Below are positions 21,830-30,052 of a stretch of 64,000 bases of DNA, piece after piece. The DNA comes from JBQSUQ01 sp052384575 (lineage in GTDB: Bacteria > Pseudomonadota > Gammaproteobacteria > Enterobacterales > Pasteurellaceae): the NCBI GenBank assembly GCA_052384575.1, contig JBQSUQ010000016.1; one strand, 5' to 3'. Every line of letters begins with the position of its first letter. Positions within the stretch are counted from its first letter, which is position 1. A program made the translations under genes and the position numbers. Under the pieces are notes generated by a model, which had not been told where the DNA came from, did not search any database, and saw nothing but the letters and a program-made list of their open reading frames with translations.

Positions 21830-22737
21830 CCATTATTTATGATAATGACAAAATTTTAGAATGTTGGAAATACATTTTTTATAACTATGAGAGTTTTGAT
21901 TTTGATCACTTTGATGACAAGCAAGAAGTTTCCAATTTGATTGATGAATTAGATAAGTTTTTTAATAAGCCAATATTGGCTTTAATAGAAAGTAATGAAG
22001 AAATCTATCTAAAGACTAAAGAAATATCTGAAATTTTTCAAAAAAATATCAATTTCATTAATTATTCAGACTCAAGGAGAATAATAGATAACCTTGAAAG
22101 ACTAAATATCTATTTCAATGACATCCCAAATATTAATTTCTGGGTTGAATTATATAAGCAATCTGATAGTCAATTTCAAAAAGCAGAAAAAGAAAGAAAT
22201 GATAAGTCCGCACAAAATAGACAAGTATTTTCAATTGGGAAATTAGATAAGGAATTTAGTGATGAATATGAAAGGTTTGCTAATTGGCTTTTCTTTAAGC
22301 AGTTTTTGTTTTATGTAGTTTTACTTTCATCAATCTTTATTATTTCTGATATTTTAAAATATATTTTTATATACCATCATAGTGATGTATATGGTCAGTT
22401 TTTTATCCGATTTGTGATTTATGCCCCATTTTTGATTGTAATTTTATTTCTAATATGGCAAATCAAACAGGATAGAAAATTTGCACAAATTTATCTGCAC
22501 AAGAGAGTAATTGCAAGATCATATATTAACTATATGAATGCATTAAATGATCGGGACTTTGGCTCTAAAGATTTAGAAATCAAAAACAGAATGCAGGAAG
22601 AACTATTAAAAGCAATTATTGATGTAATGAAAGATAATCCTGTTGATTATTTAAGTAAAAATAAAAATAACGATAGTTATCAAATCATTATAGAAAAATT
22701 AATTGATAAAATTCCTATAATTAAAAACAAAGAGTAA
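21826..22737 (+). CDS. Two-helix membrane protein coupled to hsdS, unknown function
   Basis: A 303-residue protein I do not recognise. Residues 1-155 are soluble and helical, two membrane helices follow (about 159-183 and 191-213) joined by a short loop, and the last 90 residues are a charged helical tail. The start overlaps the hsdS stop (ATGA), so it was translated with hsdS. Such inserts between type I restriction genes are often accessory defence genes, but no motif shows what it does. It is AT-rich like the hsdS remnant and unlike hsdR. Its expression may now depend on readthrough from the phage end. Confidence 0.7.
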   Translation: MTIIYDNDKILECWKYIFYNYESFDFDHFDDKQEVSNLIDELDKFFNKPILALIESNEEIYLKTKEISEIFQKNINFINYSDSRRIIDNLERLNIYFNDIPNINFWVELYKQSDSQFQKAEKERNDKSAQNRQVFSIGKLDKEFSDEYERFANWLFFKQFLFYVVLLSSIFIISDILKYIFIYHHSDVYGQFFIRFVIYAPFLIVILFLIWQIKQDRKFAQIYLHKRVIARSYINYMNALNDRDFGSKDLEIKNRMQEELLKAIIDVMKDNPVDYLSKNKNNDSYQIIIEKLIDKIPIIKNKE

Positions 22738-22780
22738 TTTTGCAAATTTCCCCAAAGATCTGACCCGTTGTAAGAAATTT

Positions 22781-22867
22781 GGGACGTATGCAATACGTCC
22801 CTACAGACGAGGAATTACCATAGAATGGTGGAGATTATAGATATGTAGGGGCGTATTGCATACGCCC
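22781..22867. repeat. Inverted pair of REP elements, left of the RAYT gene
   Basis: Two REP-like palindromes face each other: GGGACGTATGCAATACGTCC followed by CTACAG (22781-22806) and its inverse form ending GCATACGCCC (22844-22867). Each is a hairpin with a CTACA-type tail. They lie directly at the end of the RAYT gene. Confidence 0.8.
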
Positions 22868-22877
22868 AAAAACATAA

Positions 22878-23363
22878 TTAAAACAGTTCATCATTATTCC
22901 AATTTATGACATTATTTTGGATATATTCATAAACATTATGAAATTCTTGTTCATTGCGAACAATACGATCATAAAATTTTGATTGCCATTCAAATGGAAT
23001 ATTGTTTTGTTTCGCATAACTGGATAATGCACCTTTAATTCCGCGAATAATTGCTGAGATATTTTGTGTGGAACTGTGGAAATGGTGTTGTGAAATATCA
23101 AAATCCGTGTTTAAGGTTATCAATATGTGAAAATGATTCGGCATAATTACATAAATCGGAATTTCAATATATTGTGATTTGCGTATGTTTATTGTGTTGG
23201 AAATAATTTCATCAAGTTTTATACCCAATGGAGATAAATGCATTTTTTCATTATAAATTGAACCAAAAAAATGTTGTTTATGTTTGGTACAAACGGTAAT
23301 AAAAAATGTACCATTTTGATAGTTATGCCAATTGGCACGGGGATTTTTACGTTGATGTTGCAT
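22878..23363 (-). CDS. REP-associated tyrosine transposase (RAYT, Y1 family)
   Basis: A 161-residue IS200-like single-strand transposase. The metal-binding HUH pair is His77 and His79 in VIMPNHFHIL; tyrosines at 116 and 131 are nucleophile candidates. The N-terminus (NPRANWHNYQNGTFFITVCT) and the ending YEYIQNNVINW are typical of the RAYT family. RAYTs act on REP sequences, cutting single-stranded DNA at hairpins; here REP pairs lie on both sides (22781-22867 and 23529-23620). It is transcribed opposite to the flanking restriction genes, so it probably arrived after the operon formed. Confidence 0.9.
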   Translation of the reverse strand: MQHQRKNPRANWHNYQNGTFFITVCTKHKQHFFGSIYNEKMHLSPLGIKLDEIISNTINIRKSQYIEIPIYVIMPNHFHILITLNTDFDISQHHFHSSTQNISAIIRGIKGALSSYAKQNNIPFEWQSKFYDRIVRNEQEFHNVYEYIQNNVINWNNDELF

Positions 23364-23528
23364 AGTAAATAATATTTAACAATTTTTTAAATCATAAGTG
23401 AAAAATACAATTTCGGTATATTTTGTATTTGTTTTTTTCGACAGAGATCACAAAACTTTTGAAAATCATGGTTTGTTTTGATGTGTATGAAATCGGTAAT
23501 TATCACAGAATAGCGAACATCCTAGAAA

Positions 23529-23620
23529 TGTAGGAGCATATTGCATACGCCCTAGCGATATTGGAATTCATCCCGAAGTTAGGTATTGGGGTTTTGGGAC
23601 GTATGCAATACACCCTACAG
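23529..23620. repeat. Inverted pair of REP elements, right of the RAYT gene
   Basis: Elements at 23529-23554 (minus orientation, TGTAGGAGCATATTGCATAC...) and 23596-23620 (plus orientation, GGGACGTATGCAATACACCC). The rest of the 290 bp gap up to hsdR is AT-rich and holds nothing else I can recognise beyond the AAGGA ribosome binding site of hsdR. Confidence 0.8.
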
Positions 23621-23654
23621 ATAAGCAATTATTATAGAAATCTAAGGATCACCA

Positions 23655-26600
23655 ATGAAAATAAACGAAAACACCATAGAACAGCATTGTTTGGATACCT
23701 TGCAGACATTGGGTTGGGATTATGCTTTCGGGCGTGAGATTGGAACGGACGGTGCGTGGCGGTCGGCTGCCGATCAGGCGGTGTTTGAGCCTGTATTACG
23801 TGAAGCGGTGGGGCGGCTCAATCCCGAGTTGCCGTCTGATGCGGTGGATGAAGTGGTGCGGACGGTATGCCGGGCGGATATCAGCGAACTGTCGGCACGC
23901 AATCAGCAGGCGTATCTTTGGCTACGCCAAGGCGTGCGGGTGGCGTATCAGGACAACGACGAGCAAAAAACGGCATTTGCCCGCCTGATTGATTTTGCTC
24001 AAGTGCAAAACAATCGTTTTTTGGCGGTTAACCAATTAACGATTAAAGGTAAAAAGGGCAACCGCCGCCCCGATGTGATTTGTTATATCAACGGTTTGCC
24101 GGTGGCGGTGTTTGAGTTGAAAAATCCGCTGAAAGAAAATGCGACCTTGGCTGATGCTTTTCATCAGTTGCAAACCTATAAGCAGGAAATCGGCGATCTG
24201 TTTGTGTTTAATCAGCTGTTGGTGATTAGCGATGGGATTGATGCTAGGCTTGGGTCGCTAACGGCGAATTTCGAGCGGTTCAATCCTTGGCGTGTGGTGG
24301 ACGAGAAAAACAAGAGCCGCCGCCTTGTGTTTGAAAACGAGTTGGAAGGCTTGGTGCAGGGGCTGTTTGTGCCGGAGCAGTTGCTCAATTATCTGCAAAA
24401 TTTTATTTTGTTTGAGCGTGACGGCAGCCAATGGATTAAAAAAATCGCGGCATACCATCAGTTTTACGGTGTGAATGAAGCGGTGGACTGCACTTTATTG
24501 GCAACCAGCGAGCAGGGCGACGGGCGGATCGGCGTGATGTGGCATACGCAAGGGTCGGGCAAGTCGATTTCAATGCTGTTTTATGCGGCAAAATTATTGG
24601 CGTTACCGCAGCTACAAAACCCGACCATCGTGGTGGTTACCGACCGCAATGATTTGGACGGGCAATTGTTTGAAACCTTCAGCAAGGGCGAGTTATTGCT
24701 TCGTCAGCAACCTGTGCAGGCAGACGGGCGTGATGCTTTGCGGGAAGAGCTGGCGAAGCGGGAAACAGGCGGCATTATTTTTACCACCATTCAAAAATTC
24801 GCTTTGCTAGAAGGTGAATTTTCTCATCCTGTGTTAAACGGGCGGAAAAATATTATTGTGATCAGTGATGAAGCCCATCGCAGCCAATATGGCTTTGTCA
24901 AACAGCAGATGGCTTTAGACAAAACGCAGGGGGTGGCGAGCAATCAGCAGAAAATCGGCTATGCCAAACATTTGCGAGATGCCTTGCCGTCTGCAGCATT
25001 TATCGGTTTTACCGGCACGCCGATTGAATTGGAAGACCGCGACACGCGGGCGGTGTTTGGACGTTATGTGTCGATTTACGATCTCAAAGATGCAGTGGAA
25101 GACGGGGCGACGGTGCCGATTTATTACGAAGCACGCCAAATCCGCTTGGGTGAAAGTGCCGAGTTTGCCGAATTAATGGCAGAGGCGAACAAATTTGACG
25201 AAGAAAACGACAACCCCAAAGCATTCCGCTTGCAAGAAAAACTGCTGGGCAACGATAGCCGTTTGGATCAGCTGGTGGCAGATTTGGTTCAGCATTTTGA
25301 AAATCGAACCGCATTATTAGACGGCAAGGCGATGATTGTGGCGGCAAGCAGGGAAATTTGTGTGCGGCTGTATAACAAAATCGTCGCACTGCGTCCCGAA
25401 TGGGGCAGCGACCCTAATGATGTCAATCAGGGGGCGATTAAGATTGTGATGACGGGCAGTGCGTCGGATCCTGCCGATATTCAGCAGCATATTTACTCAA
25501 AGCCGCAGAAAAAGGTGCTGGAAAAACGCTTTAAAGACCCAAGCGATCCGCTCAAATTGGTGATTGTGCGGGATATGTGGCTGACCGGTTTTGATGCGCC
25601 TTGCTGCCATACAATGTATATCGACAAACCGATGCAGGGGCATAATTTAATGCAGGCAATTGCACGGGTAAACCGTGTGTTCGCCCATAAAAACGGCGGC
25701 TTGGTCGTGGATTATGTCGGCTTGAGCGAGCAGCTCAAAGAGGCGACCAAACGCTACACCAATGCCGGCAGCAAGGGCGAGCCTGCCACACAGGTGGAAG
25801 ATGTTTTCCAAAAAATGCTCGAATATGTGGATATTTTGCGGGGGCAGTTTGCCACACAGTCGGACGGCAAAACCTTTGATATTGCCACCGCACTTTTGGA
25901 GCAGGACGACAAGCGGCTGTTTGTATTATTGCAACAAGCCGCCAACCATATTTTAGCCCTAGACCAGCAGCAGCCCGATCAACGTAGATTGAAAACTTTT
26001 CTGCAGACGGCAAAAAAAGCCCGTCAAGGCTTGAATTTGTGCAACGCTTTGCCGAAAGTGGCGAGCTATCGCCAAGAAATCACCTTTTATGACGGCGTGC
26101 GTGCGATGCTTTCCAAAGAAAAAGTGGCAGGCGGCAATACTGACAGGGCTTTGCAGTTGGCAAAATTAGTCAACCAAGCAGTGACCAGCGAAGGCGTGGT
26201 GGATTTGGTGAGTTTGCTTGGAAAAGAACAGCCGAATATCAATCTGTTGTCGGACGATTTTTTGGAAATGGTGCGTGAAAGCGGCTTAAAAGCACTGTGG
26301 GCAAATGCTTTGGAACGTTATGTTCAAAGCGAAATCAACAGCAAAGCCGCCAATAATCTGGCGGTGAAAAAAGACTTCGAACAAAGGCTTAAAGAAGCCT
26401 TGAACAAATACCATAACCAAAGCCTGACGGTGATGGAAGTGATTGAAGAGCTGATTCGCTTGAGCCAATTTTTGAACGAACAGTTACAACGTGGCGAACA
26501 ATTGGGGCTGACGCCGAGCGAATTGGCGTTTTACGACACCCTTGCTCAAAATGAAAGTGCCGTTCGCGAGCTGGGCGATGATACTTTGAAAAACTTAGCG

Positions 26601-26795
26601 AAGGAAATCACCGACAATATCCGCCGTTCGGTAACGATTGATTGGCAGTTCAAACAATCCGTTCAGGCGGCAATGCGTGTGCTTGTCCGCCGAGCCTTGC
26701 AACGCTACAAATACCCGCCCGATCAGCAAGCTGCCGCCATTGAAAACGTGCTGAAACAAGCAGAAATATTGGCGGATGAGTTGAGTCAAGAGTAA
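23655..26795 (+). CDS. hsdR: Type I restriction enzyme R subunit
   Basis: A 1046-residue restriction motor subunit. The N-terminal nuclease has the PD-(D/E)xK pattern RRPDVICYINGLPVAVFELK (about 138-157). The helicase core shows Walker A WHTQGSGKSISM (about 296-307), the DEAH box VISDEAHRSQYG, FTGTPIE, and motif VI ARVNRVFAH. It translocates and cuts unmodified DNA when joined with HsdM and HsdS. Base use is much more GC-rich (codons such as GGC, GCG, CTG) than the AT-rich flanks, pointing to transfer from a higher-GC donor. With hsdS cut by the prophage, the enzyme is probably inactive unless another HsdS partners with it. Confidence 0.95.
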   Translation: MKINENTIEQHCLDTLQTLGWDYAFGREIGTDGAWRSAADQAVFEPVLREAVGRLNPELPSDAVDEVVRTVCRADISELSARNQQAYLWLRQGVRVAYQDNDEQKTAFARLIDFAQVQNNRFLAVNQLTIKGKKGNRRPDVICYINGLPVAVFELKNPLKENATLADAFHQLQTYKQEIGDLFVFNQLLVISDGIDARLGSLTANFERFNPWRVVDEKNKSRRLVFENELEGLVQGLFVPEQLLNYLQNFILFERDGSQWIKKIAAYHQFYGVNEAVDCTLLATSEQGDGRIGVMWHTQGSGKSISMLFYAAKLLALPQLQNPTIVVVTDRNDLDGQLFETFSKGELLLRQQPVQADGRDALREELAKRETGGIIFTTIQKFALLEGEFSHPVLNGRKNIIVISDEAHRSQYGFVKQQMALDKTQGVASNQQKIGYAKHLRDALPSAAFIGFTGTPIELEDRDTRAVFGRYVSIYDLKDAVEDGATVPIYYEARQIRLGESAEFAELMAEANKFDEENDNPKAFRLQEKLLGNDSRLDQLVADLVQHFENRTALLDGKAMIVAASREICVRLYNKIVALRPEWGSDPNDVNQGAIKIVMTGSASDPADIQQHIYSKPQKKVLEKRFKDPSDPLKLVIVRDMWLTGFDAPCCHTMYIDKPMQGHNLMQAIARVNRVFAHKNGGLVVDYVGLSEQLKEATKRYTNAGSKGEPATQVEDVFQKMLEYVDILRGQFATQSDGKTFDIATALLEQDDKRLFVLLQQAANHILALDQQQPDQRRLKTFLQTAKKARQGLNLCNALPKVASYRQEITFYDGVRAMLSKEKVAGGNTDRALQLAKLVNQAVTSEGVVDLVSLLGKEQPNINLLSDDFLEMVRESGLKALWANALERYVQSEINSKAANNLAVKKDFEQRLKEALNKYHNQSLTVMEVIEELIRLSQFLNEQLQRGEQLGLTPSELAFYDTLAQNESAVRELGDDTLKNLAKEITDNIRRSVTIDWQFKQSVQAAMRVLVRRALQRYKYPPDQQAAAIENVLKQAEILADELSQE

Positions 26796-26818
26796 AAATC
26801 ATTTTTAGGCAAAAAGAA

Positions 26819-26837
26819 GGGCGTATTTAATACGCCC
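26819..26837 (+). terminator. Palindrome after hsdR
   Basis: GGGCGTATTTAATACGCCC, a perfect palindrome 24 bp after the hsdR stop, followed by TAAAAC without a T-run. It resembles the REP hairpins upstream but lacks the CTACA tail. It may be a weak terminator or 3' RNA protector. Confidence 0.5.
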
Positions 26838-26866
26838 TAAAACTTTCCCAAAATCCACCGCACTTT

Positions 26867-27430
26867 TTATAGAACATTGGTTTCTAAAGATAATCTGCCT
26901 GGTTCAACTTTAATACCTTTAGCAAATTTTTTGATAATCACATCGCGTGGTTTGGTGTCATCCAAGGTGTAAATTGGCATGCTTTCGAGTAATGCGGCGA
27001 TACTTTGACTTAGGAATGGCATGATACTTTGTAATTCGGACATATAGCTATCGGGTTCGCCTGACCAACTGAGAATACGTAGATCTTTGAGGTAAATTGC
27101 GCCTTTTTGAGCATCATAATAAGGAATAGTGTCAAAGCTGAGGTTTAATTTTCCCACCAGTGCTTTTTTATGTAATACCAGACTACTATCAACTGAGCCA
27201 CTCAATTCGACACGTCCCGAATTATTTTGTCCAATTTTAGCGTTCACATTTTTGAGTTTGTAATCCATGCTGAATAAACCCGGGAAACCGATTTTGTCTT
27301 GTACTTCGTGTTTTTTCGCTAGATAGTCGTTGACTTCTTGTTCTGTTAGCGAAAGTGGTGTGGCGAATGTTGGCATGGCAACGCATAAGCCAAGTAATAA
27401 AAAGAGGAAGAGTTTGATTTTGTTGAACAT
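26867..27430 (-). CDS. DUF1439 envelope protein (YceB-like)
   Basis: A 187-residue exported protein of the DUF1439 family. The start at 27430 (MFNKIKLFLFLLLGLCV) is preferred because it has AGGA at good spacing and gives a signal peptide cut after TFA; a longer frame starts at 27463. The mature part is beta-rich with the repeating FSMDYKLKNVNAKIGQN-type strands of lipid-binding TULIP-like YceB proteins. E. coli YceB is a lipoprotein, but no lipobox Cys is placed here, so this form should be periplasmic. Function unknown. Confidence 0.7.
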   Translation of the reverse strand: MFNKIKLFLFLLLGLCVAMPTFATPLSLTEQEVNDYLAKKHEVQDKIGFPGLFSMDYKLKNVNAKIGQNNSGRVELSGSVDSSLVLHKKALVGKLNLSFDTIPYYDAQKGAIYLKDLRILSWSGEPDSYMSELQSIMPFLSQSIAALLESMPIYTLDDTKPRDVIIKKFAKGIKVEPGRLSLETNVL

Positions 27431-27585
27431 AAAAGATCCTTTAAAAATTTGATGAAAATTCACCGCACTTTTTTAGTAATATATTTTAGCAATGTATTTT
27501 AGCGATGTAATAAATAATTATTTGCTTAATGTTAGCATCTTTATTATATTGCACGAAATTATTTCATTGGTTTGGAGGATATTAA

Positions 27586-27708
27586 ATGAAAAAAATGATG
27601 TTAGCTGTATTGATGGCAGCTCTTGTGGCTGGTTGTACTGTCGGTGGCGGTTTTGGAATTGGTACTGGTGGTGCGGGTGTAAATATCGGTACTGGCATTG
27701 GATTTTAA
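27586..27708 (+). CDS. Small glycine-rich lipoprotein
   Basis: A 40-residue frame: signal peptide with lipobox (LVAGC), then a mature part of about 24 residues that is almost half glycine (GGGFGIGTGGAGVNIG). GGAGG lies 7 nt before ATG, so it is very likely translated. The only 31-base space to the initiator tRNA promoter leaves no room for other genes. Function unknown; probably an outer- or inner-membrane lipopeptide. Confidence 0.7.
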   Translation: MKKMMLAVLMAALVAGCTVGGGFGIGTGGAGVNIGTGIGF

Positions 27709-27715
27709 AAAATAC

Positions 27716-27744
27716 TTGAATTATTAAAAAATTTCCGTATAATA
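27716..27744 (+). promoter_or_regulatory. Sigma-70 promoter of the initiator tRNA / rimP-nusA-infB operon
   Basis: TTGAAA (27716-27721) and TATAAT (27739-27744) with a 17 nt spacer, a near-consensus promoter ending 17 bp before the tRNA. Confidence 0.85.
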
Positions 27745-27761
27745 CAGCCAATATTTCGGAC

Positions 27762-27837
27762 GCGGGGTGGAGCAGCTTGGTAGCTCGTCGGGCTCATAAC
27801 CCGAAGGCCGTCGGTTCAAATCCGGCCCCCGCAACCA
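27762..27837 (+). tRNA. Initiator tRNA-fMet(CAT)
   Basis: The sequence follows bacterial initiator tRNA: C1-A72 mismatch, three G-C pairs in the anticodon stem (GGG-CTCATAA-CCC), TTCAAAT T-loop and encoded CCA. Position before rimP-nusA-infB matches E. coli metY. It is 76 nt rather than 77: the D-loop reads AGCTTGTA with a single G where two conserved G (18 and 19) are expected. This may be a real variant, a damaged copy or an assembly indel. Confidence 0.93.
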
Positions 27838-27873
27838 CTTTCTAAGCAGAAAGGAAATAAAGGTTCAGTGAAG

Positions 27874-27899
27874 CCCAAATGCAGTATTTGGGTTTTTTT
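27874..27899 (+). terminator. Terminator/attenuator after the initiator tRNA
   Basis: CCCAAAT/ATTTGGG stem (27874-27880 with 27886-27892) followed by seven T. It lies between the tRNA and rimP, so rimP-nusA-infB depends on readthrough or on another promoter in the 110 bp gap. Confidence 0.85.
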
Positions 27900-28012
27900 G
27901 TACATAAAATTTGGATGTTTTATACTGGGCTTTTAAGCCCTTTTTTTATATCTGAAATCAAGCTAATGCCCTGTTTTATTTGATATCAGCTTGAATTTAT
28001 TGTGGAGAAAAA

Positions 28013-28468
28013 ATGGCAACATTAGAACAAAAATTAACAGATTTGCTTCAAGGTTCTGTAGAAGATTTAGGCTGTGAACTTTGGGGAATTGAATGTAAAC
28101 GAGCAGGGCGTTTTATGACCCTTTGTTTGTTCATTGATAAAGAGGGCGGTGTAACCGTTGAAGACTGTGCTGACGTGAGTCGTCAAGTGAGTGCGATTTT
28201 AGATGTAGAAGATCCTATTGCCGATAAATACAATTTGGAAGTGTCTTCGCCAGGTTTAGATCGTCCTTTATTTACTTTGTCGCAATATGCGCGTTATGTA
28301 GGACAAGATATCGTGATTCATTTGCGTATTCCAGTGTTAGATCGTCGTAAATGGCAGGGTAAATTAGAGAAAATTGAAAACGATATGCTGACCTTAATCG
28401 TTGATAATCAAGAACAAACCTTTGTTTTTGGTAATATTCAAAAAGCCAACGTTGTCGCAAAATTTTAA
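28013..28468 (+). CDS. rimP: Ribosome maturation factor RimP
   Basis: A 151-residue cytoplasmic protein needed for 30S subunit maturation. The N-terminal alpha/beta domain (ELWGIECKRAGRFMTLCLFI), the conserved VSSPGLDRPLF (about 80-90) and the C-terminal SH3-like domain are all present, and length matches E. coli RimP (150). It is the first gene of the rimP-nusA-infB operon, 35 bp before nusA, with a good ribosome binding site (GGAGAA). Confidence 0.95.
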   Translation: MATLEQKLTDLLQGSVEDLGCELWGIECKRAGRFMTLCLFIDKEGGVTVEDCADVSRQVSAILDVEDPIADKYNLEVSSPGLDRPLFTLSQYARYVGQDIVIHLRIPVLDRRKWQGKLEKIENDMLTLIVDNQEQTFVFGNIQKANVVAKF

Positions 28469-28503
28469 TGATTAACATATTTTGATAAAGAATTGGAGAA
28501 AAA

Positions 28504-30036
28504 ATGAGTAAAGAGATTTTATTAGCAGCAGAAGCTGTGTCCAATGAAAAAGCCTTACCAAGAGAAGTGATTTTTGAAGCATTGGAAAGCGCTATTGCCC
28601 TTTCAACTAAGAAAAAACACGCGCAAAAGCAAGAGCGTTTAGGTGTGGATAAACCTTCTGAAATTGATGTTCGAGTTGTTATCGATCCAAAAACAGGGGA
28701 GTTTGATACTTTCCGTCGTTGGTTAGTGGTTGAAGAAGTGGTTAATCCAACAAAAGAAATTACTTTAGAAGCGGCTCGTTTAGATAATGAGGAAATTCAA
28801 TTAGGCGAATATATTGAAGATCAAATTGAATCTATTGCTTTTGACCGTATTGCAATGCAGACCGCTCGTCAAGTGATTAGCACCAAAATCCGCGATGCTG
28901 AACGTTCTAAAGTGGTTGAACAATTTATGGCGGAAGAAGGCAAAATTGTTATTGGTACAGTGAAAAAAGTGAATCGTGATTCAATTATACTTGAATTAAT
29001 TGGTAACAAAGAAGATCCTGCCAAAGCAGAAGCTGTGATTACGCGTGAAGATATGATTCCTCGTGAAAACTTCCGTCCAGGTGACCGCGTGCGTGGTGTA
29101 CTTTACAAAGTTAACCCTGAAAGTAAGAGTGCTCAATTGTTTGTGACTCGAGCTAAACCTGTGATGTTAGAAGAATTATTCCGTTTAGAAGTACCAGAAA
29201 TTGGCGAAGAAATTATTGAAATCAAAGGTTCAGCTCGTGATCCTGGCTCTCGTGCGAAAATTGCAGTGAAAAGCAGTGATAAACGTATCGATCCTGTAGG
29301 TGCTTGTGTTGGTATGCGTGGTGCGCGTGTTCAAGCGATTACTAATGAATTAGGTGGTGAGCGTGTGGATATCGTACTTTGGGATGATAATCCGGCACAA
29401 TTTGTGATTAATGCCATGGCGCCAGCGGATGTAAGTTCTATCGTTGTAGATGAAGACAATCATTCTATGGATATCGCGGTTGAAGCTAGTGCATTAGCGC
29501 AAGCAATTGGTCGTAATGGTCAAAACGTGCGTTTAGCGACACAATTAACCGGTTGGACATTAAATGTGATGACAACCGATGAGTTAGATCAAAAACACCA
29601 AGCAGAAGATAACAAAATTCTAAACCTTTTCATGAGTGCGCTTGAAATTGATGATGAGTTTGCTCAAATTTTAATTGATGAAGGCTTTACTACATTGGAA
29701 GAATTGGCTTATGTGCCAGTGAGCGAATTAGCGGCTATTGATGGTTTAGAAGACGAAGATTTAATTGAAGAATTACAAACTCGTGCGAAAAATGTGATTA
29801 CAGCAACCGCACTTGCAGAAGAAAAAGCATTAGAAGCGGCACATATTGAAGATCGTTTATTAAATCTTGAAGGTATGGAACGCCATATTGCATTTAAACT
29901 TGCTGAGAAACAAATTACTACTCTAGAAGAATTAGCTGAACAGGGTGTAGATGACTTAGCAGATATTGAAGAGCTAAGCGCAGAAAAAGCAGCGGAATTA
30001 ATTATGGCTGCACGTAATATCTGCTGGTTCAGCTAA
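28504..30036 (+). CDS. nusA: Transcription termination/antitermination factor NusA
   Basis: A 510-residue RNA polymerase partner that modulates pausing, termination and antitermination. Order: N-terminal polymerase-binding domain (1-125), S1 domain (about 135-200), KH1 and KH2 (about 225-345, with ACVGMRGARVQAI and AIGRNGQNVRLA), then two acidic helix-hairpin repeats to the end (360-500) as in gammaproteobacteria. E. coli NusA has 495 residues. It is followed 16 bp later by infB. Confidence 0.97.
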   Translation: MSKEILLAAEAVSNEKALPREVIFEALESAIALSTKKKHAQKQERLGVDKPSEIDVRVVIDPKTGEFDTFRRWLVVEEVVNPTKEITLEAARLDNEEIQLGEYIEDQIESIAFDRIAMQTARQVISTKIRDAERSKVVEQFMAEEGKIVIGTVKKVNRDSIILELIGNKEDPAKAEAVITREDMIPRENFRPGDRVRGVLYKVNPESKSAQLFVTRAKPVMLEELFRLEVPEIGEEIIEIKGSARDPGSRAKIAVKSSDKRIDPVGACVGMRGARVQAITNELGGERVDIVLWDDNPAQFVINAMAPADVSSIVVDEDNHSMDIAVEASALAQAIGRNGQNVRLATQLTGWTLNVMTTDELDQKHQAEDNKILNLFMSALEIDDEFAQILIDEGFTTLEELAYVPVSELAAIDGLEDEDLIEELQTRAKNVITATALAEEKALEAAHIEDRLLNLEGMERHIAFKLAEKQITTLEELAEQGVDDLADIEELSAEKAAELIMAARNICWFS

Positions 30037-30052
30037 GAATAAGGAGGATCAA

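Noticed and set aside
22741..23640. CRISPR-like repeats of GTATGCAATACG
   Set aside because: Spacing and orientation are irregular and each unit is a palindrome with CTACA tail; these are REP elements next to a RAYT gene.
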